A DNA stretch of 29,862 nt from Chrysochromulina tobinii (GCA_001275005.1 JWZX01002931.1:1-29862); one strand, 5' to 3'; positions 15,817 through 24,980 are shown, counted from the first letter of the stretch. Notes: generated from the letters alone by a model not told the origin. Numbers and translations: made by a program.

Positions 15817-17370
15817 TCAGTATGGATACAGTTCTCCTTTAGCGCGGCGGCCCTGCTCGTCCAGTGTTGCGCCCATGCACCCCCCCGAGCGCATCCCGTC
15901 GTACTCCCAGTCCCTCCGGTCCGCTCGCGCTGCGACGAGCATCGCCTTGATAGCCGCTTCGCCCTTCATCTCCGCACCGTGCGCCGCGGCTATGGCCGCG
16001 CCTGGGTCATCCAGGCCCCCATGGTATAAATAAAGCGCAGAGGGTGCGGTCGCGGCCATGGGCATGGCCGGCGGCGGCATTTGCGCACGCTCAGCACGTG
16101 CCGCCAGCAGACCCATCGACGCACGTACGCGCTCAAGCTCATCGAGCATCTGCCCGCGCTGCTCGGCCTTCTTTGCGTCGTAGTCGTCCCGCATGCGCTG
16201 CAGCTCGAGCTTCGTGTTCTCCTCATGCGCGGCCAGGCCGGCCGTAAGCACGTCCTCGCGAGATTGCATGTGCGCCAACTGCGCGAGCGTCGCCGCGTCC
16301 AGGACGACGCCCGGGACGACGCTCGGATCCCCTTGCTTGCTGGCCTGGGCGTGCACGGCCGTCTTGGCGGCGGCCTTGGCCTGATCAATGTCGCTCAGAG
16401 CCTGCGTGAGGGCCTGTGAGAGCCTCGGTACATGCACGATGGGCGTGCCGTCAGCCGCCACAAGCGTCTCGTCCGGCATGTAGCTTCGATTATACCAGGG
16501 GAGCAAAGTGCGTGCCGTCGCGAGGCGTGCGTCCGCGCCGCCAAAGAATTCACGGTGGGTCACACCATCAAGGCTGCGGTCCATCCGACGAACATGGTTC
16601 AGCCGCTCGAGATATCTTCGCTCCTTCGCATCGCCAGGGCTGCTCTCGAGCAGGCTCGTCGGAAGCATGGGGCCGCTTGCAGTTACGCATGCAGAGGCGA
16701 GGCCGCCGCACCTGCAGGGAGAGGGACTCTTCGACGCGCCACGCATCTCGGCGAACATCGACGCGGCCGCAGATTCGCGCGTGTGCCGTATCTCGAGTGT
16801 GGGGGGCGATGAGATGCCCACCGCCGAACGGCTCTCCAGGCTTTGCACCAGCCTTCGCGTCGTCGCCCGCCGCTCGGCGTCGGGCAGAGAAAGAGACTTA
16901 TTGTGCTGGTTAAGGTGCTGGTTCGAAGGCGTATCCTCCTGTAGCTGCACCTGCTTTGCGATCGAGCTCGGCGACCCGGCTGACGGCAGAGAGATCATGC
17001 GCGGTGGCTTCGCGGTGCCTCGCGCAGAGAGCTCCGGCATATGCACTCTTGTGGAAGCGGTGCCCGTGGCGACCATGGATGACATGCATGTCTGATGCTT
17101 GATGGTAGCGGCCGCCGCTGGGCTGCCTGATCTAGTGCCAGTGCCACTCGTACGCGGTGCGGATTCTGGCGATCTTGAACACGCTCCGACTGCCGATGGC
17201 GTCGATGACGCATGCGTCACCATGGCAGTCATCCGGGTGGTGACATCTGGAGAATGTAGGTGCTTCAGGTGCCTTTCGTCACTCAATCGGCTAAACGCGT
17301 GGCCCTCGGCCGCCGATACTGGTGTATCCGCCGCCGCCGGGCTTGATCCAAAGAGGCCAAAGAACAACAT
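15817..17370 (-). CDS. Unrecognised protein with C-terminal coiled coil
   Basis: I do not recognise a family. From the ATG at 17370 the protein has 517 aa and starts MLFFGLFGSSPAAAD. An ATG at 17448 is also in frame, but its 26 extra codons are AT-rich (aaa, aat, att) and look like 5' leader. The N-terminal half is Ser/Thr/Pro-rich, low-complexity and probably disordered. From about residue 270 it becomes ordered: YLERLNHVRRMDRSLDG and HREFFGGADARLATARTLLP, then alanine-rich helices. A charged coiled coil follows (ENTKLELQRMRDDYDAKKAE). The end, RDWEYDGMRSGGCMG, is compact and may be conserved. No membrane segment or catalytic motif is visible. It lies head-to-tail upstream of the one-helix protein gene and diverges from the membrin gene. 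Confidence 0.6.
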   Translation of the reverse strand: MLFFGLFGSSPAAADTPVSAAEGHAFSRLSDERHLKHLHSPDVTTRMTAMVTHASSTPSAVGACSRSPESAPRTSGTGTRSGSPAAAATIKHQTCMSSMVATGTASTRVHMPELSARGTAKPPRMISLPSAGSPSSIAKQVQLQEDTPSNQHLNQHNKSLSLPDAERRATTRRLVQSLESRSAVGISSPPTLEIRHTRESAAASMFAEMRGASKSPSPCRCGGLASACVTASGPMLPTSLLESSPGDAKERRYLERLNHVRRMDRSLDGVTHREFFGGADARLATARTLLPWYNRSYMPDETLVAADGTPIVHVPRLSQALTQALSDIDQAKAAAKTAVHAQASKQGDPSVVPGVVLDAATLAQLAHMQSREDVLTAGLAAHEENTKLELQRMRDDYDAKKAEQRGQMLDELERVRASMGLLAARAERAQMPPPAMPMAATAPSALYLYHGGLDDPGAAIAAAHGAEMKGEAAIKAMLVAARADRRDWEYDGMRSGGCMGATLDEQGRRAKGELYPY

Positions 17371-17735
17371 CGAAATTTGCTGAAGTGAATTATTTTCGAT
17401 CGACGTTTTGCATGTTCGACGTTTTGCATGCGAACAGGTTGCACACATTCGCCTCGCACTGTCGTTGCTCCGAGGCTCATAACATTGTACATGTAATGGC
17501 GATTCGCAGCCTCGAAAAGGCCAAGCTTATAGTCAGACCAAGAGCTTCAAGCTGGCCATGTGGGCCTGTCGCCCTTCGAAACCGCCCCAGTGCGGTACCG
17601 GGTACTCGCCACGGTGTTTCTCAACCGGGACCGCCAGGTGTGAAGTGTACCCGTACAGTATCCGGTAGTGTGATTTCCAACACGATTTCTCTGAAGTGAA
17701 GGCGAGGTTGGTGACAGGGACGCGCGAACGTGCAC
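17371..17735. promoter_or_regulatory. Divergent intergenic region (unknown coiled-coil gene / membrin)
   Basis: These 365 nt separate two divergent start codons. The left part is AT-rich and holds a 14-bp direct repeat (17401-17430). Another feature is ggtaccgggtac near 17595. No core promoter element is clear. Confidence 0.45.
17401..17430. repeat. Direct repeat CGACGTTTTGCATG, two copies
   Basis: Identical 14-bp copies lie at 17401-17414 and 17417-17430 with 2 nt between them, so the period is 16 nt. They sit 30-60 nt upstream of the preferred start of the minus-strand gene, within its likely leader or promoter. Paired binding sites or simple duplication are both possible. Confidence 0.8.
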
Positions 17736-18407
17736 ATGAGCGCTCGCGAGCACGAGCAGCGGCACGCGAGCGCGCGCAAAATCGTGCTCTCCGTCAACCA
17801 GCTCCTCGAGCAGCTCGAGAGTGGCCGTGACACGTCGCTCGATTTGCAGTCGCAGATCTCACAGCACCTGAACGCTCTGGCGCGCGAGGTGCAGGCGCTC
17901 GAGGCGCTTCTCTCGACGATCCCGGTGGCGCAGCGCTCGCTCTGGCGGAAGCGCGTGTCCCAGCTGCAGGACGAATCGGCGAGCCAGCGCGCCGCACTCG
18001 GCAAATTCGCCGGCCAGGTCGCCGCCAAGCAGCGCCACGAGGAGGAACGGCAGGCTTTGCTCCATCGGCGCACAAATGGCGCCGACTGCGCGATCAACAT
18101 CGACGCGATTGCCCAGGAGAGCCGCAAGCTCAATGAGTCGCACTCGCAGATCGATGACCTACTTGGGTACGCCGCCTCGGTGCTGAGTGAGACCAATCGG
18201 CAGGGCTCATCACTCAAGGGCATCCAGAAAAAGGTGCTGAGCATAGGATCCACCCTCGGCCTCTCGAACAACACTCTCCGCATGATCGAACGGCGGCTAT
18301 TCGGCGACAAGCTGATCCTGTATGGCGGCATGGCGCTCACCATGGGCCTACTCTGGTTTGTCTTCGTGCACCTGCGACGCGAGGAGGCTCCGAAAACGCC
18401 GCATTGA
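17736..18407 (+). CDS. GOSR2: Golgi Qb-SNARE membrin (GOSR2/Bos1 family)
   Basis: The protein has 223 aa, close to the usual length. The ATG at 17736 gives MSAREHEQRHASARKIVL; the frame opens 6 nt earlier only with GTG. The N-terminal half is the helical regulatory domain (ALEALLSTIPVAQRSLWRKR). The SNARE motif spans about 140-195 with the zero-layer Gln in TNRQGSSLKG. The family signature follows: KGIQKKVLSIGSTLGLSNN, then RMIERRLFGDK. A single C-terminal hydrophobic anchor (LYGGMALTMGLLWFVFVHL) ends the protein apart from a short charged tail. Membrin pairs with syntaxin-5-type, Bet1 and R-SNAREs to fuse ER-derived vesicles at the cis-Golgi. No intron is seen. Confidence 0.92.
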   Translation: MSAREHEQRHASARKIVLSVNQLLEQLESGRDTSLDLQSQISQHLNALAREVQALEALLSTIPVAQRSLWRKRVSQLQDESASQRAALGKFAGQVAAKQRHEEERQALLHRRTNGADCAINIDAIAQESRKLNESHSQIDDLLGYAASVLSETNRQGSSLKGIQKKVLSIGSTLGLSNNTLRMIERRLFGDKLILYGGMALTMGLLWFVFVHLRREEAPKTPH

Positions 18408-19018
18408 CACCTGGTAAGTAAGTAAGTAAGTACACTGCATTCCCAGCCCTTTTCAGAACGGATCATTCGGAAGCGGGGCTCGCGCTCCGGATCTCCTTCC
18501 TTTTTTGGACGGCGCGGCGCGGCGTGCGATAGTTGCGAACCCGTTTATGAACAACCGTTCCCACTCGACCGCGCTCTGTTGTCACATGTCTCAACGGATG
18601 TGGACACGGAGATCGGAGTCGGAGAGCGAGACGGGGTCTGGATAGACTGGACATGACGACGGGGCGCGGGCGGTCGGGGAGGGGCGCGGGGAGGCAGCGG
18701 GGATTCGGGGACGACGGCGGATCGCGCACGGCAAACTGCGCGCGCAAAACTGCCCAAGTGCCAAGAGGCCATCCGGGCCGCGGCGGGCCACCGCGCACGC
18801 GCGTGACAGGTGCAAAAAACCTGCACGACCGTCCTGCTCCTGGGCTACGGCCTACGCCTGCGGGGCTGGGCGCGGCGGGGGTGCTGGGACGGGACCGGCA
18901 CGTGGCACGCGCGCGCGTGGCGCGTCCCCTCTAGCGTCTAGGGTCCCTAATGCTAATAATGCCCACAGCCTGTAATAGTGACTCGCCGGTCCATCGCTGC
19001 CCAGCCACTCTTCTCTCT
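18408..19018. other. Convergent intergenic region with a GTAA microsatellite
   Basis: These 611 nt lie between convergent genes. Seven nucleotides past the membrin stop there is a (GTAA)n microsatellite at 18414-18432 (four full units plus GTA), which incidentally resembles repeated splice donors. The rest is GC-rich with no convincing gene; open frames on both strands look like random GC-rich translation. It should hold the 3' UTRs of both neighbours. Confidence 0.6.
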
Positions 19019-20251
19019 TCAAACTTCTCGACCGAGTAACGGAACCGCACCAAAGCGGATGCCACCAGCCTCGGTCTCGCCCAACACGGCGCAAGCACCG
19101 CGGCGGCTGCGCTCGCTGCGGCCAGGTGCACTGGGCACGGGCTCACCGTCCACCCCGACACCGAAGGCCTGCCCAAACTCGGCAATCCAAGCTGCCACGA
19201 TCTCGCGCTGCCGCGAGCTCAGCGTGACAGAAGGGGTGTTGTCCTCCACCGCCCGTGCCACGCTGACCGCAGCACCGCTCGCCCCATCCTCCGCCTCCAC
19301 CTCCGCCTCCACCTCCGCCCCCGCCTCCACCTCCGCCTCCGCCTCCGCCTCCGCCGCTTCCTCTTCATCTTCCTCCTTCTCCTCCCCCCCCTCTACCACC
19401 GGGGCTCGTGCAGCATCGTCATCATCATTCGAAGCGACATCCTCAACGGTACCAGCGCCGCCGCCGCCGCCGCCCGTCGCTCCGGCGGCCGCAGCGAGCT
19501 GCTGGGCTTCAAGAGCCCGCGCGAGCGTCCCCACAGCGAGCAGCAGCACCCGCACAGCGCGCGCATGCGGATGGAGGCCGACCTCAAGCGTTTTCCCGCG
19601 CTTGCCCTCGAGCCCTTTGGCCATGCGTTTGAGCTGCGCGGGCTTACCGAAGGCGAGCGGCCCCGTCTGCAACGCCTGCTGCACGAGGCCAAACAACCAT
19701 GGGTGTGGCCCATACGACGTCGATGCGCCCGCCGCGCCGGGGGCGACAGTCCCTATCGTGAACTCGGCCCTCACCTCTTCAATGAGCTGAGCGCACGCAC
19801 TCACGCTCGCCATCCATTGGCGCTCGACCTCGGTGAGCGACTTGAGGCGCGTGGTCTCGCTCAGGGCCGTGCGCAGCGCCTTGCCACGGCGCGCCCAGTC
19901 ACGCGCACGCCTCTCGTCTGCATTGAGCGGCTGCGGTGATGAGGACACTGGCGGAGGTGGAGGTAGCGCGCCCGCCGGAAGCCCTGGCACGAATCCTGCG
20001 CACTGCTGACGGTCGATGGCCAAGCGCAGGCGCACGAGCACCACGCCGCCGCGATGCTCACGATAGGTATACAGTCGTGCCTGCACGACCTTGGGTACAC
20101 GATTCGCAGCCGAGACAAGGGCCGCCTCGTAGGCATCCTCGGCCTCGTCGGTGGCTTCTCGATCGCGTGCACGCCTTCGCGCCTCCTGAAGCTGTGCCTT
20201 CTTCTGCTTGTGCGTGTGATGCGCAGAGTTCGGGCCGCGCTGGCGCGTCAT
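19019..20251 (-). CDS. Unrecognised protein with acidic Glu/Ala repeat region
   Basis: I do not recognise a family. The frame is open to 20614, where it overlaps the neighbouring RING gene; the ATG at 20251 (MTRQRGPNSAHHTHKQKKAQ) avoids this and gives 410 aa. The N-terminus is basic with a charged helix (QEARRRARDREATDEAED). A compact middle part follows, with VVQARLYTYREHRGGVVLVR, then a helical region with EVERQWMASVSACAQLIEEV and WLFGLVQQALQTGPLAFGKP. Then come a Gly run, a poly-Asp patch and a long acidic stretch of alternating Glu, Ala and Val encoded by Glu/Ala-rich hexanucleotide-type repeats (about 19285-19420 on the plus strand). The C-terminal segment, SSRQREIVAAWIAEFGQAFG, looks ordered. 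No enzyme motif, signal or membrane helix is visible. It lies 170 nt downstream of the RING-RING-ZZ gene, same strand. Confidence 0.65.
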   Translation of the reverse strand: MTRQRGPNSAHHTHKQKKAQLQEARRRARDREATDEAEDAYEAALVSAANRVPKVVQARLYTYREHRGGVVLVRLRLAIDRQQCAGFVPGLPAGALPPPPPVSSSPQPLNADERRARDWARRGKALRTALSETTRLKSLTEVERQWMASVSACAQLIEEVRAEFTIGTVAPGAAGASTSYGPHPWLFGLVQQALQTGPLAFGKPAQLKRMAKGLEGKRGKTLEVGLHPHARAVRVLLLAVGTLARALEAQQLAAAAGATGGGGGGAGTVEDVASNDDDDAARAPVVEGGEEKEEDEEEAAEAEAEAEVEAGAEVEAEVEAEDGASGAAVSVARAVEDNTPSVTLSSRQREIVAAWIAEFGQAFGVGVDGEPVPSAPGRSERSRRGACAVLGETEAGGIRFGAVPLLGREV

Positions 20252-20421
20252 CGGCGTGCATGAATGGTTCGTGGGAGAGTGGAGAGAGTCTGATGAGAGA
20301 GGGACTTCACAACTTTGCTGGACGGACCGCGACGACGCGCCGTCATGAACCCGAAGGAACCAACACGTGTTTGTTCTATTCACTGTTCGGCTCAGCGAGC
20401 GGCGGCATCGGTGACATCGTC

Positions 20422-21501
20422 CTAGTCCTCCCCGTCGTCGGGATCCGCGGCAAAAGCATACTGAGCGAGCTGCAGGATCTGGTGCACGGTTAGATTCGGA
20501 TTGTGCGCCTGCAGGTTGTGCAGAAAGGTGCGCTCCTGTGGCCGCTCCTCCATTCGATGCTCGGGCCGGTGCGCCTGTCCAAAGCGGCCGCTCGTCAACG
20601 GGGCCCCGTGGCACGCACCGCAGAGGTCATAACCGATAGCCTCCGGGCAGTCACAGCATCGAAAGGCGCTCCCGAGGATCGGATATTCCCCACAGCCGTC
20701 GCAGCCGATGCCGAAGAAGATGTAGGGAACCTCTGCTGGCGCGGCGGAGGACAAGTCAGCGCTTTTAGAGCCAACAGCAGGATCGGCGGAGGACCCGGCG
20801 GCACTTATCGGCGCTCGTGCCTCCGCAATCTCCCGAATCTCCTCTTCATGCACGTCCGCATCCAACCCTAAAATGGTGAGGATGGTCCGGCAGACCTTGG
20901 GCTGGGAAACGAGCCGCGCCTCGCAGCGCGGGCACTTCGCGTGGCGGTTATTCAAGCTCGCGCTCGAGCGCGCGTGCGCCTCGCACTGAGTGCAAATGAG
21001 ATGGCCGCATACGGAAACGAGAGGCCGACTCGGAAGCTCACCACAGCCCACGCAGCGCCAATCTGGCTCCCCGGAGATCTCGACTGGCAGGGTCGGGCTG
21101 GAAGCCTCGAATTCGCTCGTTTCACGCTCCAGCATCTCGGCATCGCGGCGCGCCGCCTCCGTGGAGAACGCGCGGTGCACGTGCTGGTGGATGGGCAAGC
21201 ACGGCGCAGGCAAGTGCTGGAATGGCGCACGGCACAATGGGCAAGAGCTCGCCGCGAGCGCGTCCATCGAATGATGGATGCACCAGAAGCAAAACGCGTG
21301 GCCGCACGAGTTTACTGTCGGCTTGTAGAGGAGCTCGCGGCAGATTGGGCAGGTGCACGCCTCCCGGACTTCATTGAGCCTCCGGACTTCATTGTCGACA
21401 GCAACCAGCTTGGGACCGGCGCGTGCCTCAAGGATCTTCCGGATCTTGTCTCGGTCCTGTGCGCGGATCGCTGCCTTGAGCTCGTCTTCTTGAAGCGGCA
21501 T
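20422..21501 (-). CDS. RING-RING-ZZ protein, PRT1-like putative E3 ubiquitin ligase
   Basis: The first ATG is at 21501 (the frame opens upstream with TTG), giving 359 aa starting MPLQEDELKAAIRAQDRDKI. Three zinc modules follow. RING1 (about 50-92) reads CTCPICRELL, SCGHAFCFWC and CPLCRAPF. A second RING-type finger (about 148-198) reads CVGCGELPSRPLVSVCGH and CPRCEARL. A ZZ-type finger (about 265-315) reads GCDGCGEYPI, FRCCDCPEAIGYDLCGAC and a closing HRPEH. This order is that of Arabidopsis PRT1, an N-degron E3 ligase that recognises aromatic N-terminal residues. An E3 role is well supported; the N-degron specificity is inference from architecture only. A coiled segment of the N-terminal 45 residues precedes RING1. 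No intron is seen. Confidence 0.85.
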   Translation of the reverse strand: MPLQEDELKAAIRAQDRDKIRKILEARAGPKLVAVDNEVRRLNEVREACTCPICRELLYKPTVNSCGHAFCFWCIHHSMDALAASSCPLCRAPFQHLPAPCLPIHQHVHRAFSTEAARRDAEMLERETSEFEASSPTLPVEISGEPDWRCVGCGELPSRPLVSVCGHLICTQCEAHARSSASLNNRHAKCPRCEARLVSQPKVCRTILTILGLDADVHEEEIREIAEARAPISAAGSSADPAVGSKSADLSSAAPAEVPYIFFGIGCDGCGEYPILGSAFRCCDCPEAIGYDLCGACHGAPLTSGRFGQAHRPEHRMEERPQERTFLHNLQAHNPNLTVHQILQLAQYAFAADPDDGED

Positions 21502-22038
21502 TGCAGCAGACGCCGTATGGTCGCGGTCGTCCGTACTGTAGGAATTTGTCCGCAATTACCGGTACCGGTAAAAAGACACCGGGGGGAGCCGGGACACACA
21601 CGGGACACACGGACACACGGATCACACAAACGAACCTCACATCAGCCATCCAGACCCACCAACGCACGACCCCGGTGACGACCCCAGAGGCAGAGCCGAC
21701 CGACCCACGGCCGACTCAGAAGAGGCCGCCCCTCGAGCGAACCCGCGGCCCCTGGCACGGTTACCGCCGACGAACCGGTACATCCCTCATCAGGGGCGCG
21801 GCGCCTCGCAGACCTCGCCTGGTGTTCCTGGGCCGGTGCGAGCGGCGGCAAACAGGCGAGGCCTGTGAACTATAAGTTTTCAATAAGTTGCGAAAATGTG
21901 AAAGCTCTCCCTGGTGGGTGTGGCGGGGTATCGGGTATCGGGTATGCCGGGGATTTACGACTTGGTTTTAGCTTTGAGGTGAGTTGCGTCTTTAAACTGT
22001 ATTTACGGGGTATGTGTGGCTTTCTTGTTAATTAACGA
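21502..22038. other. Intergenic region upstream of the PRT1-like gene
   Basis: These 537 nt lie between the start of the RING-RING-ZZ gene and the end of the Sfi1-like gene, both minus strand. They contain short iterated motifs: accggtaccggt near 21558, gggacacac-type repeats at about 21590-21620, and tatcgggtatcgggtatgcc near 21928. The stretch 21870-22040 is AT-rich. No gene is supported. Confidence 0.5.
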
Positions 22039-24415
22039 TCACACTGGGAGGGAGGTCTTTGACCTCCCTCGAATGAATATCGATGGAGTCTCCGGCGTGT
22101 GTGGCGACGGCCGCCCTTCCATGCGCCCTTCCGACAAAGGGGAGTCCTGAGATTCACTCAACAGCCCGGTGGTCGGCTGATTGCAGAGCGAGCCCTCCGA
22201 GCGGAGCAGCGGCGGACTCGATGGCCGCTGATTGCTGAGCGAGCCCTCCGATTGCCGCTGATTGCTGAGCGAGCCCTCCGATTCGGTCGGCGTTTGGCTG
22301 ATGAGGCGGAGCTCCGCCTGTGACTCCTGATGAAGGCCCTCATCAAGGCGGCCCTCCACTCCTGATGACTCCTGATGAAGGCCCTCATCAAGGCGGCCCT
22401 CCACTCCTGATGACTCCTGATGAAGGCCCTCGAGGTCGTGCGAGGTCCTTAGCCAGCCCTCCCGCGCTCTGTAGAGCCAGTGCTGGCACTCATGCATCGC
22501 CACCGTGAGCGTGTCGGCTTGATCGGCGTTGGAGCTCTCGACGCGTCGTAGCCGCTCAGTGAGCAAGCGAACTGCCCTCTCTGCCGTTGCTCGGTAGCTC
22601 TCGGCCAGCGCAAGTACCTGCCAACACGACACGAGCTGCGGAAGTGAGCGGCAAAGAGCGGCAATCAGCGGGCAATCAACGGCAATCAACGCCCTCCGTC
22701 AGCGTGAGCACCTGCTGTGTGGTCTGGCGTGCCCTCCTCTCCTCGCCCAATGCCTTCCTCATCTGCGACCAAGCTGCGAGCTGCCATAGCCGAACCGCCG
22801 ATGAGATCGATGAGATCGAGCGCTGTCGCGAGCGTGCACGTGCCCGATGGGTGAGATGCAAGCTTGCTCGGCGCCTCGAGGCGGCAGTGGAGGAGGCCTT
22901 GGTCCAGCGAGTCCATCCGAGGCGCAGCCGATGGCCACTCGACATCGAGCTCAGATCGAGATGCGAGCTCAGATCGAGATGCGAGCTCAGATCGAGATGC
23001 CGGGGCGCCGCGATGAGCAACCAGCCGCGCAGCAGGAGCTGGCGGCGCCAGTGCCGATGCGCTCGGCGCTGGTCCTGATGCTCACGCGCCAGATGGTGCC
23101 AGCTGAGCTTCCAGCATGACCAGCCATACACGAGACCGCGGTGCACGAAGGCGCGCGTGCTCGAGTCCGCTTGCATCAGCGCTACCTGCCGATCGTGCAG
23201 CAAGCTTAGCCAGCTGCTCCATGCCTTGCGCATCCTGTGACCACGGAACGTCCTTGCTGACGAGAGCAGCGCCTGCTGGACGCGCTGGCGAGCCTCCGAC
23301 ATCGCGACCCACCTGTTCGTGGCCACTCGCACACGATGTAGCGCCATGCTCCCTGTCCCTCGACGCGCCGTCGGCTCGAAATGGTCGCGATTCCTAATTC
23401 GGCACCGAACGGCCATCCGCCAAGTCCGAACGCCGAGCGCGAGGTAGTAGTAGAGCAGGATGCTCACGCAACGATGGAGGAGGCGTCCCTGGTCCGCACC
23501 ACTTCGCGCCCAGACGCCCCACAAGCGCCACGCCTGCGCGACAGAGAGCTTCTGCATCGACGTCACCGACCGTTGGCCCATCTCTAAAGCGTGGCAGCGG
23601 GCGCGATACCGCTCCGTCCAGCTCGACCAGCCGCGGCTGAGCGCTCGGTGCATCAGCCGTTGCACCACGATCGCAGCTTTGGACAAAGCGTCGTGCCGAG
23701 CGTGTGCGCTTGTAGCAGCCTCGCGCCACGTCGCCAGGTAGCGAAGCCTGAGCTTGGCCGCGACGTAGCATTGAAAAGACAGGAGCTTTGCTTGGGCTAC
23801 GGAGCTCGCAAGCCACAACCGCCAACCGCGGGATAGCTGTGCGCCCTGCAAGTGCAGCCATGCATGGCGCCGCATCTTGTCCGTCTTCTTCACGAGGAGA
23901 CTTCCCACAGACCACCTCGTCAAGCAGAGAGCCCCATCGCGAAGATGAAGATGGGTATCGCCCTTGCGCTGCAGCTGTTGCTGCCGCGATCGTTCGGACG
24001 CCATCTCGACCCACGCTCGCCACCTCATCACCAGACCCCGTGACATCCGTGCGGCAGCGCCTCGCCTCAGCATTTGCAGATCACCTGCGTTCTGCCACAA
24101 TGCCCGCCACGCTCGTGCGATAGACTGGAGGTTGTTGAGGTGCACCTTCACCAGGGTCGCGAGCTTGATTACTTGATCGCGTTCCTCTGCTTTTGCAACA
24201 CGTGCGAGTAGTTGCTGTAGGTAGGGCATACCGTCGTTGCCCGAGCTGCCGTCGTCGATGAGACAATATGGTGCCAGTGGGAGCCTTGTCGTCGGCGAAG
24301 AGCGATGCCAGTGCCGCTCCTGCATCAATGCTTCCCGACGCAGAGCGATCTCCTCCAAGGAAGCCGTCCCGGGGGCGTGCGGGCTTCCCTCAGTCAATTC
24401 TTCGGCCACCACCAT
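22039..24415 (-). CDS. Sfi1-like tryptophan-repeat protein (putative centrin-binding)
   Basis: Best model on the minus strand: exon 24415-22712, intron 22711-22618, exon 22617-22039; about 760 aa. The first ATG is at 24415 (the frame opens earlier only with GTG). Residues about 90-530 carry many helical units ending in a Trp-x-x-Trp core: GWRLWLAS, GWSSWTER, AWRLWGVW, AWSSWLSL, GWSCWKLSW, GWTRWTKA. Sfi1 repeats, which form a long helix that binds centrin at centrosomes, basal bodies and contractile fibres, have this spacing of Trp and Leu/Arg. Centrin binding is inferred. A triplicated HLDLSS lies near the end of exon 1. Exon 2 continues as a coiled coil (AESYRATAERAVRLLTERL), then a disordered tail of tandem repeats (EGLHQESSGVEGRLD and SEGSLSNQ types). 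A related gene lies at 29342 onward. Confidence 0.7.
22048..22070. repeat. Perfect 10-bp inverted repeat with TTT loop
   Basis: GAGGGAGGTC at 22048-22057, TTT at 22058-22060 and GACCTCCCTC at 22061-22070 can form a hairpin. It overlaps the last codons of the Sfi1-like gene, 6 nt from its stop. A role in the mRNA 3' end is possible but unsupported. Confidence 0.6.
22321..22431 (-). repeat. 45-nt coding minisatellite
   Basis: Two full 45-nt units (22321-22365 and 22366-22410) and a partial third encode EGLHQESSGVEGRLD in the C-terminal tail of the Sfi1-like protein. A second family just downstream in the gene (about 22180-22280) repeats SEGSLSNQ. Both keep the reading frame. Confidence 0.92.
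22618..22711 (-). other. Predicted 94-nt phase-0 intron in the Sfi1-like gene
   Basis: On the minus strand the donor is CAGCAG|GTGCTC and the acceptor TTGGCAG|GTACTT. Removal joins TTQQ to VLALAESYRA at a codon boundary and bypasses the TGA at 22676. The intron interior repeats a 10-12-nt GTTGATTGCC motif. As in the KMT2 intron, the sequences right after donor and acceptor resemble each other (gtgctcacgctg, gtacttgcgctg). Confidence 0.65.
22947..23000 (-). repeat. 18-nt coding tandem repeat, three copies
   Basis: Three identical 18-nt units (starts 22947, 22965 and 22983) encode HLDLSS three times in the Sfi1-like protein, between the last Trp repeats. Confidence 0.95.
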
Positions 24416-24636
24416 TGTATCGTGCCCACACACTCTCGCCCTCCATGGCAAACTCTGAACTCGCGACGGTGTGTGAACGTTAACACCGCGTCGACTTTTA
24501 TTCACACTCTCACCCTGTAGGAATTCTAATCACAGTAACTTTACGAATTCGAAAGGAAGCCCAAACTGCCACGAAACGTTCTCCGAAAAGCGGAAGAAGT
24601 CGAGCGTCCCATCACGCGAGCGTCGTCCGTCCCATC
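24416..24636. promoter_or_regulatory. Divergent intergenic region (Sfi1-like / helicase-RING)
   Basis: Only 221 nt separate the two start codons, so the genes probably share a bidirectional promoter. The region is AT-richer around 24490-24560 and has GAATTC at two places (24521 and 24545) about 20 nt apart. Its right end is one copy of the duplicated leader described at 24604-24980. Confidence 0.5.
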
Positions 24637-24980
24637 ATGCCGCTGCCCACCTCCCCTGGCGCACAAGACGCCGGCATCGATTACGGCGAGATCGCTGCTG
24701 ATATCGCGGCAGATAGCATGGCAGCTCACATCGCTGCCGAGGCGGACCAAGAGATGGCGCCCGCTCCCTCGACCTCGAAAGCGGCCCGAGTTGCTGATCT
24801 GCAGGCTCAGCTAGCGGCGGCACTAGCGGAGCTAGCGGCAGAGCAGGCCGCTACTTCCGGCGGCATTTGGCGTCCCACGCGAGCGTGCCAATCATTCATG
24901 CCGCCGCCTACCGCACCTGGCGCACACGACGCCAGCATCGATTACGGCGAGATCGCCGCGGATATCGCGGCAGAAAACAT
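24604..24980 (+). repeat. Duplicated 5' leader and N-terminal coding segment
   Basis: Copy 1 (about 24604-24720) and copy 2 (about 24870-24980) share gcgtccca, cgcgagcgt, ATG-ccg and then a coding stretch containing IDYGEIAADIAA. The two ATGs (24637 and 24898) are exactly 261 nt, 87 codons, apart. The duplicated segment includes at least 30 nt upstream of the first ATG. In copy 2 that leader is translated. Confidence 0.85.

Noticed and set aside
20252-20614. Upstream extension of the acidic unknown protein into the RING-RING-ZZ gene.
   Set aside because: It would overlap a well-supported CDS on the same strand in another frame, and its composition is low-complexity. The ATG at 20251 is sufficient.
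22039-22689. Separate small gene at 22039-22689 on the minus strand.
   Set aside because: It overlaps the end of the Sfi1-like frame. A phase-matched intron joins it to that gene as a continuing coiled coil.
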